NCBI GenBank assembly: GCA_964561115.1
Contig: CAZLOE010000023.1
Location: 1-21,557, forward strand
DNA length: 21,557 nt
Reading direction: 5' to 3'
DNA from: CAZBSE01 sp964561115
GTDB lineage: Bacteria; Actinomycetota; Humimicrobiia; Humimicrobiales; Humimicrobiaceae
The notes beneath the pieces were generated by a model, which saw only the letters and a list, made by a program, of their open reading frames with translations, ran no database searches and was not told the DNA's origin. Below, piece by piece: positions 1 through 6,241 of this stretch. Made by a program: the position numbers and the translations under genes. Positions within the stretch are counted from its first letter, which is position 1, and each line of letters begins with the position of its first letter.

Positions 1-1
1 T

Positions 2-514
2 TCTGACAACGGATCAGAATTTATCAACAATCATATGCTCAGGTATTGTGTAAAGAATAAAATTACATTTACCAGATCACGTGCATACAAAAAAAATGAT
101 TCATGTTTTGTGGAACAGAAAAATTACTCAGTTTTAAGGCGAGCTGTGGGATACTTAAGATATGATACGGATGAAGATCTTTGTACTTTAAATGAGATCT
201 ACATATATTTGGACCACTATACAAATTATTTCCAGCCTGTCCAAAAGCTTGTCTTAAAGACAAGGACCGGAAGTAGGGTTACAAAAAAATATGATAAGGC
301 AAGGACCCCATTTAGGCGAGTGCTTAAGTCAAAGTGTATTGATGATAAAATAAAGGCAAGATTAAAAGTTCAGTATGATAGCTTGAATCCTGTTAAGCTT
401 AAGAAAAATATATCAAGGTTGCAGGATAAGCTGCTTAAGTTAAATGTATTAAAAAGCAAGGTAAGAAAGGAAGCAGCAGTAAATGCGGAGGCTTATGGAT
501 ATGTCACTGTGTAG
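2..514 (+). CDS. Transposase, integrase-core (rve/DDE) domain, 5'-truncated by the window edge
   Basis: The reading frame is open from base 2, before the first ATG at 35, so the gene continues to the left of the window. The first visible residues are SDNGSEFINNH, the block around the second Asp of the DDE triad in IS481/IS3-like transposases. It is followed by the family phrase SRAYKKNDSCFVEQKN, whose Glu is the expected third catalytic acid. The basic C-terminal third (residues about 75-155) would be the DNA-binding tail. The protein cuts and joins DNA during transposition of its own element. No frameshift is seen in the visible part, so the copy may be intact. The exact IS family is uncertain. 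Confidence 0.85.
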   Translation, partial: SDNGSEFINNHMLRYCVKNKITFTRSRAYKKNDSCFVEQKNYSVLRRAVGYLRYDTDEDLCTLNEIYIYLDHYTNYFQPVQKLVLKTRTGSRVTKKYDKARTPFRRVLKSKCIDDKIKARLKVQYDSLNPVKLKKNISRLQDKLLKLNVLKSKVRKEAAVNAEAYGYVTV

Positions 515-570
515 TGTATCTACTTTACTACCTGTATATCACTACTACTCCGTATTGGTTTCATATAGAT

Positions 571-622
571 TTTTATATGAGGCAACGTATTAGCTTTCGA
601 GTACCTTTTTATATGAGGCAAC
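571..622 (+). repeat. Two direct copies of a 16-bp word, 36-bp period, at the IS end
   Basis: TTTTATATGAGGCAAC occurs at 571-586 and again at 607-622, a spacing of 36 bp or about 3.4 helical turns. Both lie 57-108 bp downstream of the transposase stop. They are likely subterminal or terminal transposase-binding sites, or the end of this IS next to the end of a second degraded copy. Confidence 0.7.
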
Positions 623-1184
623 AGATAATGCGGGCAGTATTAAGGTAATTAGATAGTAAAACTCAATTCTGGTATGAAAATATCCTTCCCCCTAAGTCAT
701 TATTGTGGTTGTAACATTGTTTTATTTTGAATAAACAGAGGGGATGTATATACCATTAAAATACATTAAGAACCAAATATATAAACCTATTTTAGGGTAG
801 TATAAATAGTATTTCTTGAAATTTACCGAAAATATCACTTAATTTAAGCATATTTCAATCTATATACGGAGATTAAATCTTTTATTATCTGGTTCCAACT
901 AAATTTTATTGGGCTACCACCTCTTCTTTTATAAGATATCTTGATAGTAATATTTTAAAGAGAACCTCCTTTTAATTCTTGATTTTAGTTAGTTACCCAT
1001 TTTAATTGTTGTAAAGAATTTATAGTAAAAAAAGGAATATCTGTATCGGAGTCTATTTCTGCAGAAATTTTCAAAAATTATTCTTTACAAAAAATTATAA
1101 ATTAGAAGTTTTTTACTATTTTAATAATTCAAAAAGATTGTATTCTAAGAATCTATCAATAATATTTTTTTGTTTTTTTGTTAA
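623..1184. other. AT-rich noncoding stretch downstream of the IS
   Basis: About 560 bp with no supportable gene on either strand. It is markedly richer in A and T than the operons further right. It holds one degraded copy of the dispersed repeat at 889-920. On the minus strand it has an isolated AGGAGG-like site (about 965-970) followed by a 30-codon open stretch without ATG, GTG or TTG in a plausible position. The rest looks like decayed accessory DNA. Confidence 0.5.
889..920 (-). repeat. Dispersed repeat, degraded copy A
   Basis: On the plus strand it begins CTGGTTCCAA and ends GGGCTACCAC. It matches copy B (2257-2289) at both ends but differs by short indels in the middle. It lies 264 bp downstream (minus strand) of the nucleotidyltransferase stop codon. 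Its function is unknown. Confidence 0.5.
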
Positions 1185-1781
1185 TTAATTATAGAGATCT
1201 TTTAACTTCTGAAATTCCACACTTGATTTTCTTATATTTTCCAATAGATTTTCTATAACCAAATAATCTTTTTCCGCTTTATGTTTCCTTTGATCGTTTA
1301 TTATTATCTTCTGAAGTAGATAAGCTTGTGGAATAGGAACATTTATTTTAACACCTTTAATATTAATGGCTATAGTATTTCTAATTAATAAATCAGTATG
1401 TCTAAGTCCTTCCGCTTTAATTCCAAAAGATGGTACTATATAAGGCTCTGATTGTCCTTTGCCAATCTCTCTTACTAAAAACTCTATTTCCAAATCTCTA
1501 CCCTTATAAAATTTAAATACCCCACTTATATAATCAATTGAAGTATCATAACCTTCTTTTTCTAAAATATTTATAATATTGATTCCTTTTTTAGGCTTGT
1601 TAATATTCTTTATCAAAAAATCAATATCTTTTGTTTTTAAATTGGCCTCAAAATCTTTTAAATGACCAGATACCTCATAAATATATTCTGCCCAACTACC
1701 TATTAAAACAACATGTTCAAGGACTTTATTTCTTTCTAATATCTTAATTGTTTCCCAGAATATTTTTTTAATATCATTCAT
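1185..1781 (-). CDS. Nucleotidyltransferase-fold protein, possible toxin-antitoxin partner
   Basis: A 198-aa protein of the DNA polymerase-beta-type nucleotidyltransferase superfamily. The minimal signature is visible: LIGSWAEY (Gly28-Ser29) followed by KDIDFL with the D-x-D metal acids at 52 and 54, and a later acidic pair EIEF near 98-100 in place of the third Asp. The ATG at 1781 is chosen over the TTG at 1796 because GGAAG sits 7 nt upstream. With this start it overlaps the preceding small gene by 8 nt, so the two are translationally coupled. Related NTases occur as minimal NTases with HEPN partners and as AbiEii/MenT-type toxins. I cannot place this one in a named subfamily. Possible roles are nucleotidylation of RNA or protein. 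Confidence 0.7.
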   Translation of the reverse strand: MNDIKKIFWETIKILERNKVLEHVVLIGSWAEYIYEVSGHLKDFEANLKTKDIDFLIKNINKPKKGINIINILEKEGYDTSIDYISGVFKFYKGRDLEIEFLVREIGKGQSEPYIVPSFGIKAEGLRHTDLLIRNTIAINIKGVKINVPIPQAYLLQKIIINDQRKHKAEKDYLVIENLLENIRKSSVEFQKLKDLYN

Positions 1782-2076
1782 TGCTAATACTTCCAAAAAC
1801 TTTAAGATCTCTTTTTATTTCTTTTAATATTTTTAAATATTTTCTTCTTTTCTTTATTTTTAATTTTATTTCCTTCATTTCTTCGCTATTAAGTCTTAAA
1901 TAATCTGTATTTATTTTTCCCCCAGTTCTATAAACAAGATAAGGATATTTTTTATTACCCCTCTTTTTAAATACTATGCTACCTCTTGGTAATTCCAAAA
2001 TTTTATCCATATAAAATTTTTTCATTTTTATTAATCGTTCTTTTTCCTCTTTAAGCATTTCCTTTAAAACTGCCAT
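1774..2076 (-). CDS. Small basic coiled-coil protein (DUF6788-like), partner of the nucleotidyltransferase
   Basis: A 100-aa, strongly Lys-rich protein. Its core reads LPRGSIVFKKRGNKKYPYLV then YRTGGKI and a C-terminal run of Lys/Glu-rich helix (about 66-95). The pattern 'GS-basic turn-YxYLxYRxGGK-x-YLxL-helix' resembles the short DUF6788-type proteins often found near mobile elements. Here the Cys pair of many members is missing. The start is the ATG at 2076 with AAAGGA 11 nt upstream. It is the first gene of a two-gene unit whose second gene is a nucleotidyltransferase, and a strong inverted repeat sits 36 bp upstream. That layout is what an autoregulated antitoxin (or RNA-binding partner) gene would show, but the function is inferred from context only. 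Confidence 0.6.
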   Translation of the reverse strand: MAVLKEMLKEEKERLIKMKKFYMDKILELPRGSIVFKKRGNKKYPYLVYRTGGKINTDYLRLNSEEMKEIKLKIKKRRKYLKILKEIKRDLKVFGSISNE

Positions 2077-2111
2077 ATTACTTTAGTTCCTTTAATACTT
2101 TAAAATATAAC

Positions 2112-2151
2112 TTGCCCTACATATTTTAATATATTAATAATTGTAGGGCAA
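2112..2151. promoter_or_regulatory. 9-bp perfect inverted repeat upstream of the DUF6788/NTase pair
   Basis: TTGCCCTAC (2112-2120) pairs with GTAGGGCAA (2143-2151). The 22-nt all-A/T loop itself contains the palindrome TTAATATATTAA. It lies 36 bp upstream of the ATG at 2076. It could be the operator of an autoregulated module or a cruciform/terminator-like hairpin. There is no U-tract on the minus strand right after it, so an operator is the better guess. Confidence 0.5.
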
Positions 2152-2256
2152 CCACAAACAAAAATCTTCAAACAGTAAACAATTTAATCTAAAATAAAAG
2201 TGGGAAACTTATAACAGAATTTAAAAATCTTTAATTTGTTTTAGACCTTCTATAAT

Positions 2257-2289
2257 CTGGTTCGAAATTGTAATACTTGGGGCTACCAG
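2257..2289 (-). repeat. Dispersed repeat, copy B
   Basis: The plus strand reads CTGGTTCGAAATTGTAATAC then TTGGGGCTACCAG. The outer 5 bp are inverted (CTGGT...ACCAG). It shares 27 of 28 bp with copy C at 3519-3546. It sits 39 bp beyond the stop codon of the aldo/keto reductase gene, in the same relative place as copy C to its neighbour. Confidence 0.75.
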
Positions 2290-2327
2290 TGTTGATTGAT
2301 CAGACCTATCTTTTTATGGAATTAATT

Positions 2328-3302
2328 CTATAAATCCAGAGTCTCTATTGCATTTCTAATTTTTATTATATCGCTCTCCTCTATCAAATAATCCCCTGCT
2401 TTTGCATTCTCTTCTGCCTGTTTTTCATCTCTTATACCACAAAGTGCTACCACACCGTCCTGTGATACCAGGGCAGCAACAGATAACTGCGCCAAAGATA
2501 AACCGTACTTCTCGGCAATAGGTTCAAACTCAGCTGCCAGAACGGAATTTATTTTCTTCCTATTTTCCATACTGAATCTGGGATCATCTTTCCTTAGATC
2601 ATCACCCTTAAACTCTCTATCATGAGTAATTTTTCCAGTAAGCAGCCCCTTAGCCAAAGAACTATATGCAAGCATAGTTACCCTGTTGCTTTTACACCAG
2701 GGAAGAATTTCCTGTTCAACTTCATTATCAATAAGATTATACTTTTCCTGATCAACATCCAGTTGTCCTGCCTGGTTATACTGCTCTAGTTCCTTAAGAT
2801 TAGCATTACTGGCACCTATAGATCTTATCTTTCCTTCCTTTTTTAAATCCATTAAAGTTTCCATTGTGTCTTCAATAGGTGTGGTTCTATCCTGCCAATG
2901 TGTCTGATAAAGATCTATATAATCAATCCCAAGTCTGGAAAGACTCTGCTCAATTTCATATCTTATTGATTTTGGTCCCAGGAATTTATATACTTTCTCT
3001 CCTGACTCATAATTAAAAAATAATTCACCCTTATCAAACTGCCATACAAGACCACATTTAGTGGCGATAATAAGCTTATCCCTTTTACCCTTAATGGCCT
3101 TACCGACAATTTCTTCTGAAAGTCCCTTTCCATAAGCCGGTGCCGTGTCAATAAGATTTATTCCCGTATCTATTGCAGTATTAATGGCTCTGATTGATTC
3201 AGATTCGTTGGTACCTCCCCACATCCAGCCGCCTATGGCCCATGCTCCAAAACCAATAACTGAAACCTCTAAATCTGTTTTTCCCAGTTTCACATAACGC
3301 AT
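2328..3302 (-). CDS. Aldo/keto reductase
   Basis: A 324-aa NAD(P)H-dependent oxidoreductase with the (alpha/beta)8 AKR fold. The catalytic tetrad is visible: Asp52 and Tyr57 in NLIDTAPAYGKG, Lys82 in IIATKCG, and His135 in DLYQTHWQD. The C-terminal half carries the usual SNANLKELE segment and the late cofactor-binding region (CGIRDEKQAEENAKA). Length and motifs match the bacterial YghZ/IolS-like AKR group, which reduces aldehydes and sugars; the physiological substrate cannot be told. The start ATG at 3302 has GGGAGA upstream. The gene stands alone, bracketed by two direct copies of the dispersed repeat (2257 and 3519). Confidence 0.92.
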   Translation of the reverse strand: MRYVKLGKTDLEVSVIGFGAWAIGGWMWGGTNESESIRAINTAIDTGINLIDTAPAYGKGLSEEIVGKAIKGKRDKLIIATKCGLVWQFDKGELFFNYESGEKVYKFLGPKSIRYEIEQSLSRLGIDYIDLYQTHWQDRTTPIEDTMETLMDLKKEGKIRSIGASNANLKELEQYNQAGQLDVDQEKYNLIDNEVEQEILPWCKSNRVTMLAYSSLAKGLLTGKITHDREFKGDDLRKDDPRFSMENRKKINSVLAAEFEPIAEKYGLSLAQLSVAALVSQDGVVALCGIRDEKQAEENAKAGDYLIEESDIIKIRNAIETLDL

Positions 3303-3518
3303 TTTTATCTCCCGTCTTTTTCTGTTTTTTCACTCAAATCAATTTTATAATGAATACTAAGATTCTTCTAATATAAACTTAAAAATATATGAATTCAAAC
3401 TGAACAAAGTAAGGATTAAATAGAGCCAATAAATTCTACTTTGGTAAAAAAACTAAAGTTTGACCATTATCCAATGAGCAAGTTTTAATTTATCTAGTAG
3501 CAATAATTCTACTAAAAC

Positions 3519-3546
3519 CTGGTTCGAAATTTTAATACTTGGGGCT
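3519..3546 (-). repeat. Dispersed repeat, copy C
   Basis: The plus strand reads CTGGTTCGAAATTTTAATAC then TTGGGGCT. It is 28 bp with a single difference from copy B. The final ACCAG of copy B is absent. It lies 22 bp beyond the stop codon of the gene at 3569-3946. Confidence 0.75.
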
Positions 3547-3568
3547 GTCTATTCAATACTGCTTATCA

Positions 3569-3946
3569 TCATTTTTTAAGAAGCCACTTTTTAGCATCTG
3601 AGACGTATAAGAAAGCCTGGCAACTATAACCCGTTCCTTGATTTTTCATAACATTCACAGCAAATTTACCCAGGTTATAGACTTTTGGATTCTTATTGAC
3701 CCAGGCAATGCGATACCTTGAATCAATTCCAGCTTCTTCAAGTATTTTCGGGTATTCGTATGCATCTATTATAGTAAACGGACTGACATTTTTCCCTGTT
3801 ATACCAAGAACGTTGTAACATTTATATTTTTCGCATTCTTCCCTGATCTTTCTCCAGGTTTCTAATTCATTCTGGGCATCGATTTCACCACTTAAATTAA
3901 CTTGTACATACTCTTCCTTAAACTCTATTTTTCGTTTATAAGTCAT
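3569..3946 (-). CDS. STAS-like conserved hypothetical protein
   Basis: A 125-aa soluble protein when started at the ATG at 3946, which has AGGCAGG 7 nt upstream. The longer frame to 3997 adds 17 residues without similarity or a better ribosome site. The sequence alternates strands and helices: a first strand pair (YVQVNLSGEIDA), a strand with NVLGITG, a helix, the strand YRIAWV near residue 80, and a C-terminal segment ending in YVSDAKKWLL. This pattern recalls small STAS/SpoIIAA-like proteins, which often end in 'vF.d...A..WL'. No catalytic residues are evident. The gene is monocistronic. The name is a fold-level guess, and the partner or ligand is unknown. Confidence 0.5.
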   Translation of the reverse strand: MTYKRKIEFKEEYVQVNLSGEIDAQNELETWRKIREECEKYKCYNVLGITGKNVSPFTIIDAYEYPKILEEAGIDSRYRIAWVNKNPKVYNLGKFAVNVMKNQGTGYSCQAFLYVSDAKKWLLKK

Positions 3947-4101
3947 ACATACACCTGCCTTTTGAATTACAGATAAAGTGCAAAAAATCATCCACATTAA
4001 TTATACCACTACTACTCTTCTATGCACTATCTGGTTATTCTACAGCTTAAATTTCATAACTTCTATAAAAAATTTTGAATCTCATGATCTCAACTTTACC
4101 T

Positions 4102-4164
4102 TTGCTAATTCTTAAATTTCAAGTATAATACTAATGTAATAGTAATAGTAGTAATAATAGGAGG
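4102..4164 (+). promoter_or_regulatory. Putative msrA promoter and leader with TAA/TAG trinucleotide tract
   Basis: TATAAT at 4124-4129 with a weak -35 about 17 bp upstream (near 4101-4107). Between the -10 and the ribosome site lies a trinucleotide tract, GTAATAGTAATAGTAG then TAATAATAG, at about 4137-4160. A consensus AGGAGG at 4159-4164 is 11 nt before the ATG. The tract could vary in length by slippage. Confidence 0.5.
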
Positions 4165-4175
4165 ATAAAAATAAT

Positions 4176-4838
4176 ATGAAAAAGTTATTAACATTAATAT
4201 TTATTACTCAATTACTGATTCTGCCTCCGTTTCTTACCACAGGGTGCAAACCTGCAGAACAAAAAGAAATAAACGATGAAAGAATGGAGACTGATGAAGA
4301 ATTAGAAACCGCGGTCTTTGGCGGCGGCTGTTTCTGGAGTATTGAAGCTATATTCTCTCTATTAAAGGGAGTAACAGATGCTGAGGTAGGATATGCAGGC
4401 GGTTTTAAGGAAAATCCGACATATGAACAGGTCTGCCAGGGTAATACCGGTCATGCAGAGGTGGTTAAAATTACATTTGATCCAAATATCATAAGCTACA
4501 GCAAATTACTGGAAGTTTTCTTCTATATTCATGATCCCACCACCTTGAACAGGCAGGGAAATGATGTAGGAGGACAGTATCGCTCCATAATTCTGTATAC
4601 AAGTCCTGAACAGGAAAAAACCGTAAAAGAATTTATTGATGAACTGAAAAAGACGGAAGTTTATTCGGACCCTATAGTGACTGAGGTCGAGCCGCTTGAT
4701 AAATATTACAAAGCAGAGAATTATCACCAGGATTATTTTAAAAACAATTCCATTCAACCTTATTGCGGAGCAATCATTTCTCCTAAAGTTGAAGAATTCC
4801 AGGACAAGTTTGCTGACTTATTAAATGAAATCCCTTAA
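4176..4838 (+). CDS. msrA: Peptide-methionine (S)-S-oxide reductase with lipoprotein signal
   Basis: A 220-aa protein that reduces the S-epimer of methionine sulfoxide. The catalytic motif GGGCFW is at residues 49-54 with nucleophile Cys52. The family segments GYAGG, GNTGHAEVV and NYHQDYF follow, and a resolving-type Cys is in QPYCGAII near the C-terminus. Residues 1-24 are a signal peptide (MKK, hydrophobic core, LTTGC), so the protein is probably a lipoprotein anchored at Cys24 and working outside the cytoplasmic membrane; the -3 Thr makes the lipobox slightly atypical. The start ATG is fixed by AGGAGG at 4159. The last 18 bp overlap the convergent sigma factor gene. No MsrB is fused or adjacent. 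Confidence 0.94.
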   Translation: MKKLLTLIFITQLLILPPFLTTGCKPAEQKEINDERMETDEELETAVFGGGCFWSIEAIFSLLKGVTDAEVGYAGGFKENPTYEQVCQGNTGHAEVVKITFDPNIISYSKLLEVFFYIHDPTTLNRQGNDVGGQYRSIILYTSPEQEKTVKEFIDELKKTEVYSDPIVTEVEPLDKYYKAENYHQDYFKNNSIQPYCGAIISPKVEEFQDKFADLLNEIP

Positions 4839-5741
4839 AGCCTTGCTTCTGTTTGAATTTCTTAATTTATTTAGGGTTTTAAATTCTATTTGTCTGATTC
4901 TTTCTCTTGTGACCTTAAATTCCCGTCCGACCTCTTCAAGAGTTCTGGGATAACCGTCATGCAATCCAAACCTTAGCTGGATAATTCTTCTTTCCCTGTC
5001 ATCAAGAGTGTCTAATATTTTCTGCAGTTGTTCCTGCAGCAATATAAATAAAGCGGCATCCATGGGCTTTTCAATTTCTGAATCTTCAATAAAATCGCCA
5101 AGCTGGGTGTCGCCTTCTTCACCTACCGGAGATTCAAAGGAAACCGGGTTCTGGTTTATTTTGATTATCTCTCTTACTTTTTCCGGTGTGAAATCCATTT
5201 TTTCCGAAATCTCTTCGGCAGAAGGGTCTCTCCCAAATTCTTGAACCAATTTTCTCTGCACTCTCATTAATTTATTGATATTTTCTACCATATGAACCGG
5301 TACCCTTATGGTTCTTGCTTGATCAGATATCGCTCTTGTAATACCCTGCCTGATCCACCAGGTCGCATATGTAGAAAATTTATAGCCTCTTTTATAATCA
5401 AATTTCTCTACCGCTTTAATAAGGCCAATATTACCTTCCTGTATAAGATCTAAAAACAGCATTCCCCTGCCTGCATACTTTTTTGCTATACTTACCACCA
5501 ACCTGAGATTTGATTCAACCAGCAGTTTTTTCGCTTCGGCATCTCCGGCTTCAATTCTTTTAGCGAGCTGTACCTCCTGGGAGGCTGACAGAAGCTTTAC
5601 CTTACCAATTGCCTTAAGATACACTTTTACCGGGTCAATAACTGCGGATTTTATCTTAGTATTCAGTTTTTCATTAAACGAAGTCCTTCTTTTACCTTTA
5701 TTTTTGAATTTCCGATCGGTGCGGCTTTCTTTTTTATCCAA
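4821..5741 (-). CDS. RNA polymerase sigma-70 factor, primary/group 2 type, short
   Basis: A 306-aa sigma factor. Region 1.2 starts at DPVKVYLKAIG (about 36) after a basic, Lys/Arg-rich N-terminus; region 1.1 is absent. Region 2 is complete (NLRLVVSIAKKYAGRG, GNIGLIKAVEKFDYKRG, FSTYATWWIRQGITRAI), followed by region 3 and region 4.2 with the helix-turn-helix EEVGREFKVTRERIRQIE. This is the RpoD/SigA architecture; whether it is the housekeeping sigma or an RpoS-like group 2 factor cannot be told here. The start at 5741 is TTG with only a weak site (AAAGGT, 2 nt away). An alternative in-frame ATT with AGAGGA 6-7 nt upstream lies about 21-24 nt further 5'. The stop codon overlaps the 3' end of convergent msrA. 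Confidence 0.93.
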   Translation of the reverse strand: MDKKESRTDRKFKNKGKRRTSFNEKLNTKIKSAVIDPVKVYLKAIGKVKLLSASQEVQLAKRIEAGDAEAKKLLVESNLRLVVSIAKKYAGRGMLFLDLIQEGNIGLIKAVEKFDYKRGYKFSTYATWWIRQGITRAISDQARTIRVPVHMVENINKLMRVQRKLVQEFGRDPSAEEISEKMDFTPEKVREIIKINQNPVSFESPVGEEGDTQLGDFIEDSEIEKPMDAALFILLQEQLQKILDTLDDRERRIIQLRFGLHDGYPRTLEEVGREFKVTRERIRQIEFKTLNKLRNSNRSKALRDFI

Positions 5742-5840
5742 TACCTTTACTTCTTCAATTCTAATATCTGTTCCTCTGATAATTTTAAATCACCCTTATC
5801 TTTACAGACTAAATAGATCTTTAGTTTTGTTAAAAACCAA

Positions 5841-6191
5841 TTAATACCTTTTTCTTAATCTTCTTAATTTAGAGTTTAAGTCATTTTGGGGTCTTCTATT
5901 ATAATTATAACCTCTTCTGTTATTATCAAATCTTTTGTTTATCTGTGTCTGAGGCCTGGCTTCATTGACCCAGATAGTCCTATCTTTGAAAGTGCTTTGA
6001 TTATATTTCTCTATAGCTTTGGATGCTTCTTCTTCGGTTTCCATTTCCACAAACCCAAAACCTTTAGATCTTCCATCCAGGCTCCTGATCACTTTTACAG
6101 AAGTAACACTGCCTTCAGTAGAAAATAATTTCTCCAGTTCCTCATCTGTTACTGAATATTCTAAATTACCTATATACAGTCTTTTATTCAC
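5841..6191 (-). CDS. RRM-domain RNA-binding protein with Arg/Asn-rich tail
   Basis: A 116-aa protein with a single RRM. RNP2 is LYIGNL (residues 5-10) and RNP1 is KGFGFVEM (around 43-50); both carry the aromatic residues that stack on RNA bases. The domain ends near 82 and is followed by a low-complexity basic tail rich in Arg, Asn and Tyr (RFDNNRRGYNYNRRPQ) ending RRLRKRY. Bacterial RRM proteins of this size (cyanobacterial Rbp type) bind single-stranded RNA and are often cold-induced. AAAGGA precedes the ATG. It lies 50 bp downstream of the radical SAM gene and about 100 bp upstream of the sigma factor, all on one strand. Confidence 0.92.
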   Translation of the reverse strand: MNKRLYIGNLEYSVTDEELEKLFSTEGSVTSVKVIRSLDGRSKGFGFVEMETEEEASKAIEKYNQSTFKDRTIWVNEARPQTQINKRFDNNRRGYNYNRRPQNDLNSKLRRLRKRY

Positions 6192-6241
6192 TTTAATTTC
6201 CTTTCATTCTTTAATAATTTTTATTATCAAATTTACCTAAA

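Larger units (their letters stand above)
1..622 (+). mobile_element. 3' end of an insertion sequence (DDE transposase type)
   Basis: The window opens inside a DDE/rve-type transposase gene that ends at 514. The following noncoding tail carries two copies of a 16-bp word, TTTTATATGAGGCAAC, at 571-586 and 607-622. Repeated words just beyond a transposase stop codon are typical of IS ends, where the transposase binds. The exact right terminus is not proven; 622 is the end of the last recognisable repeat. The left half of the element lies outside the window. Confidence 0.6.

Noticed and set aside
930..973. Minus-strand short open frame after an AGGAGG-like site, running into repeat copy A
   Set aside because: There is no ATG, GTG or TTG at a usable distance and a stop lies just upstream; probably a decayed fragment.
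2257..3546. Dispersed repeats as integron attC sites or tRNA fragments
   Set aside because: The RYYYAAC/GTTRRRY core pairs are not present at the ends. GGTTCGAA looks like a T-arm but no matching tRNA fold, anticodon arm or acceptor stem is found.
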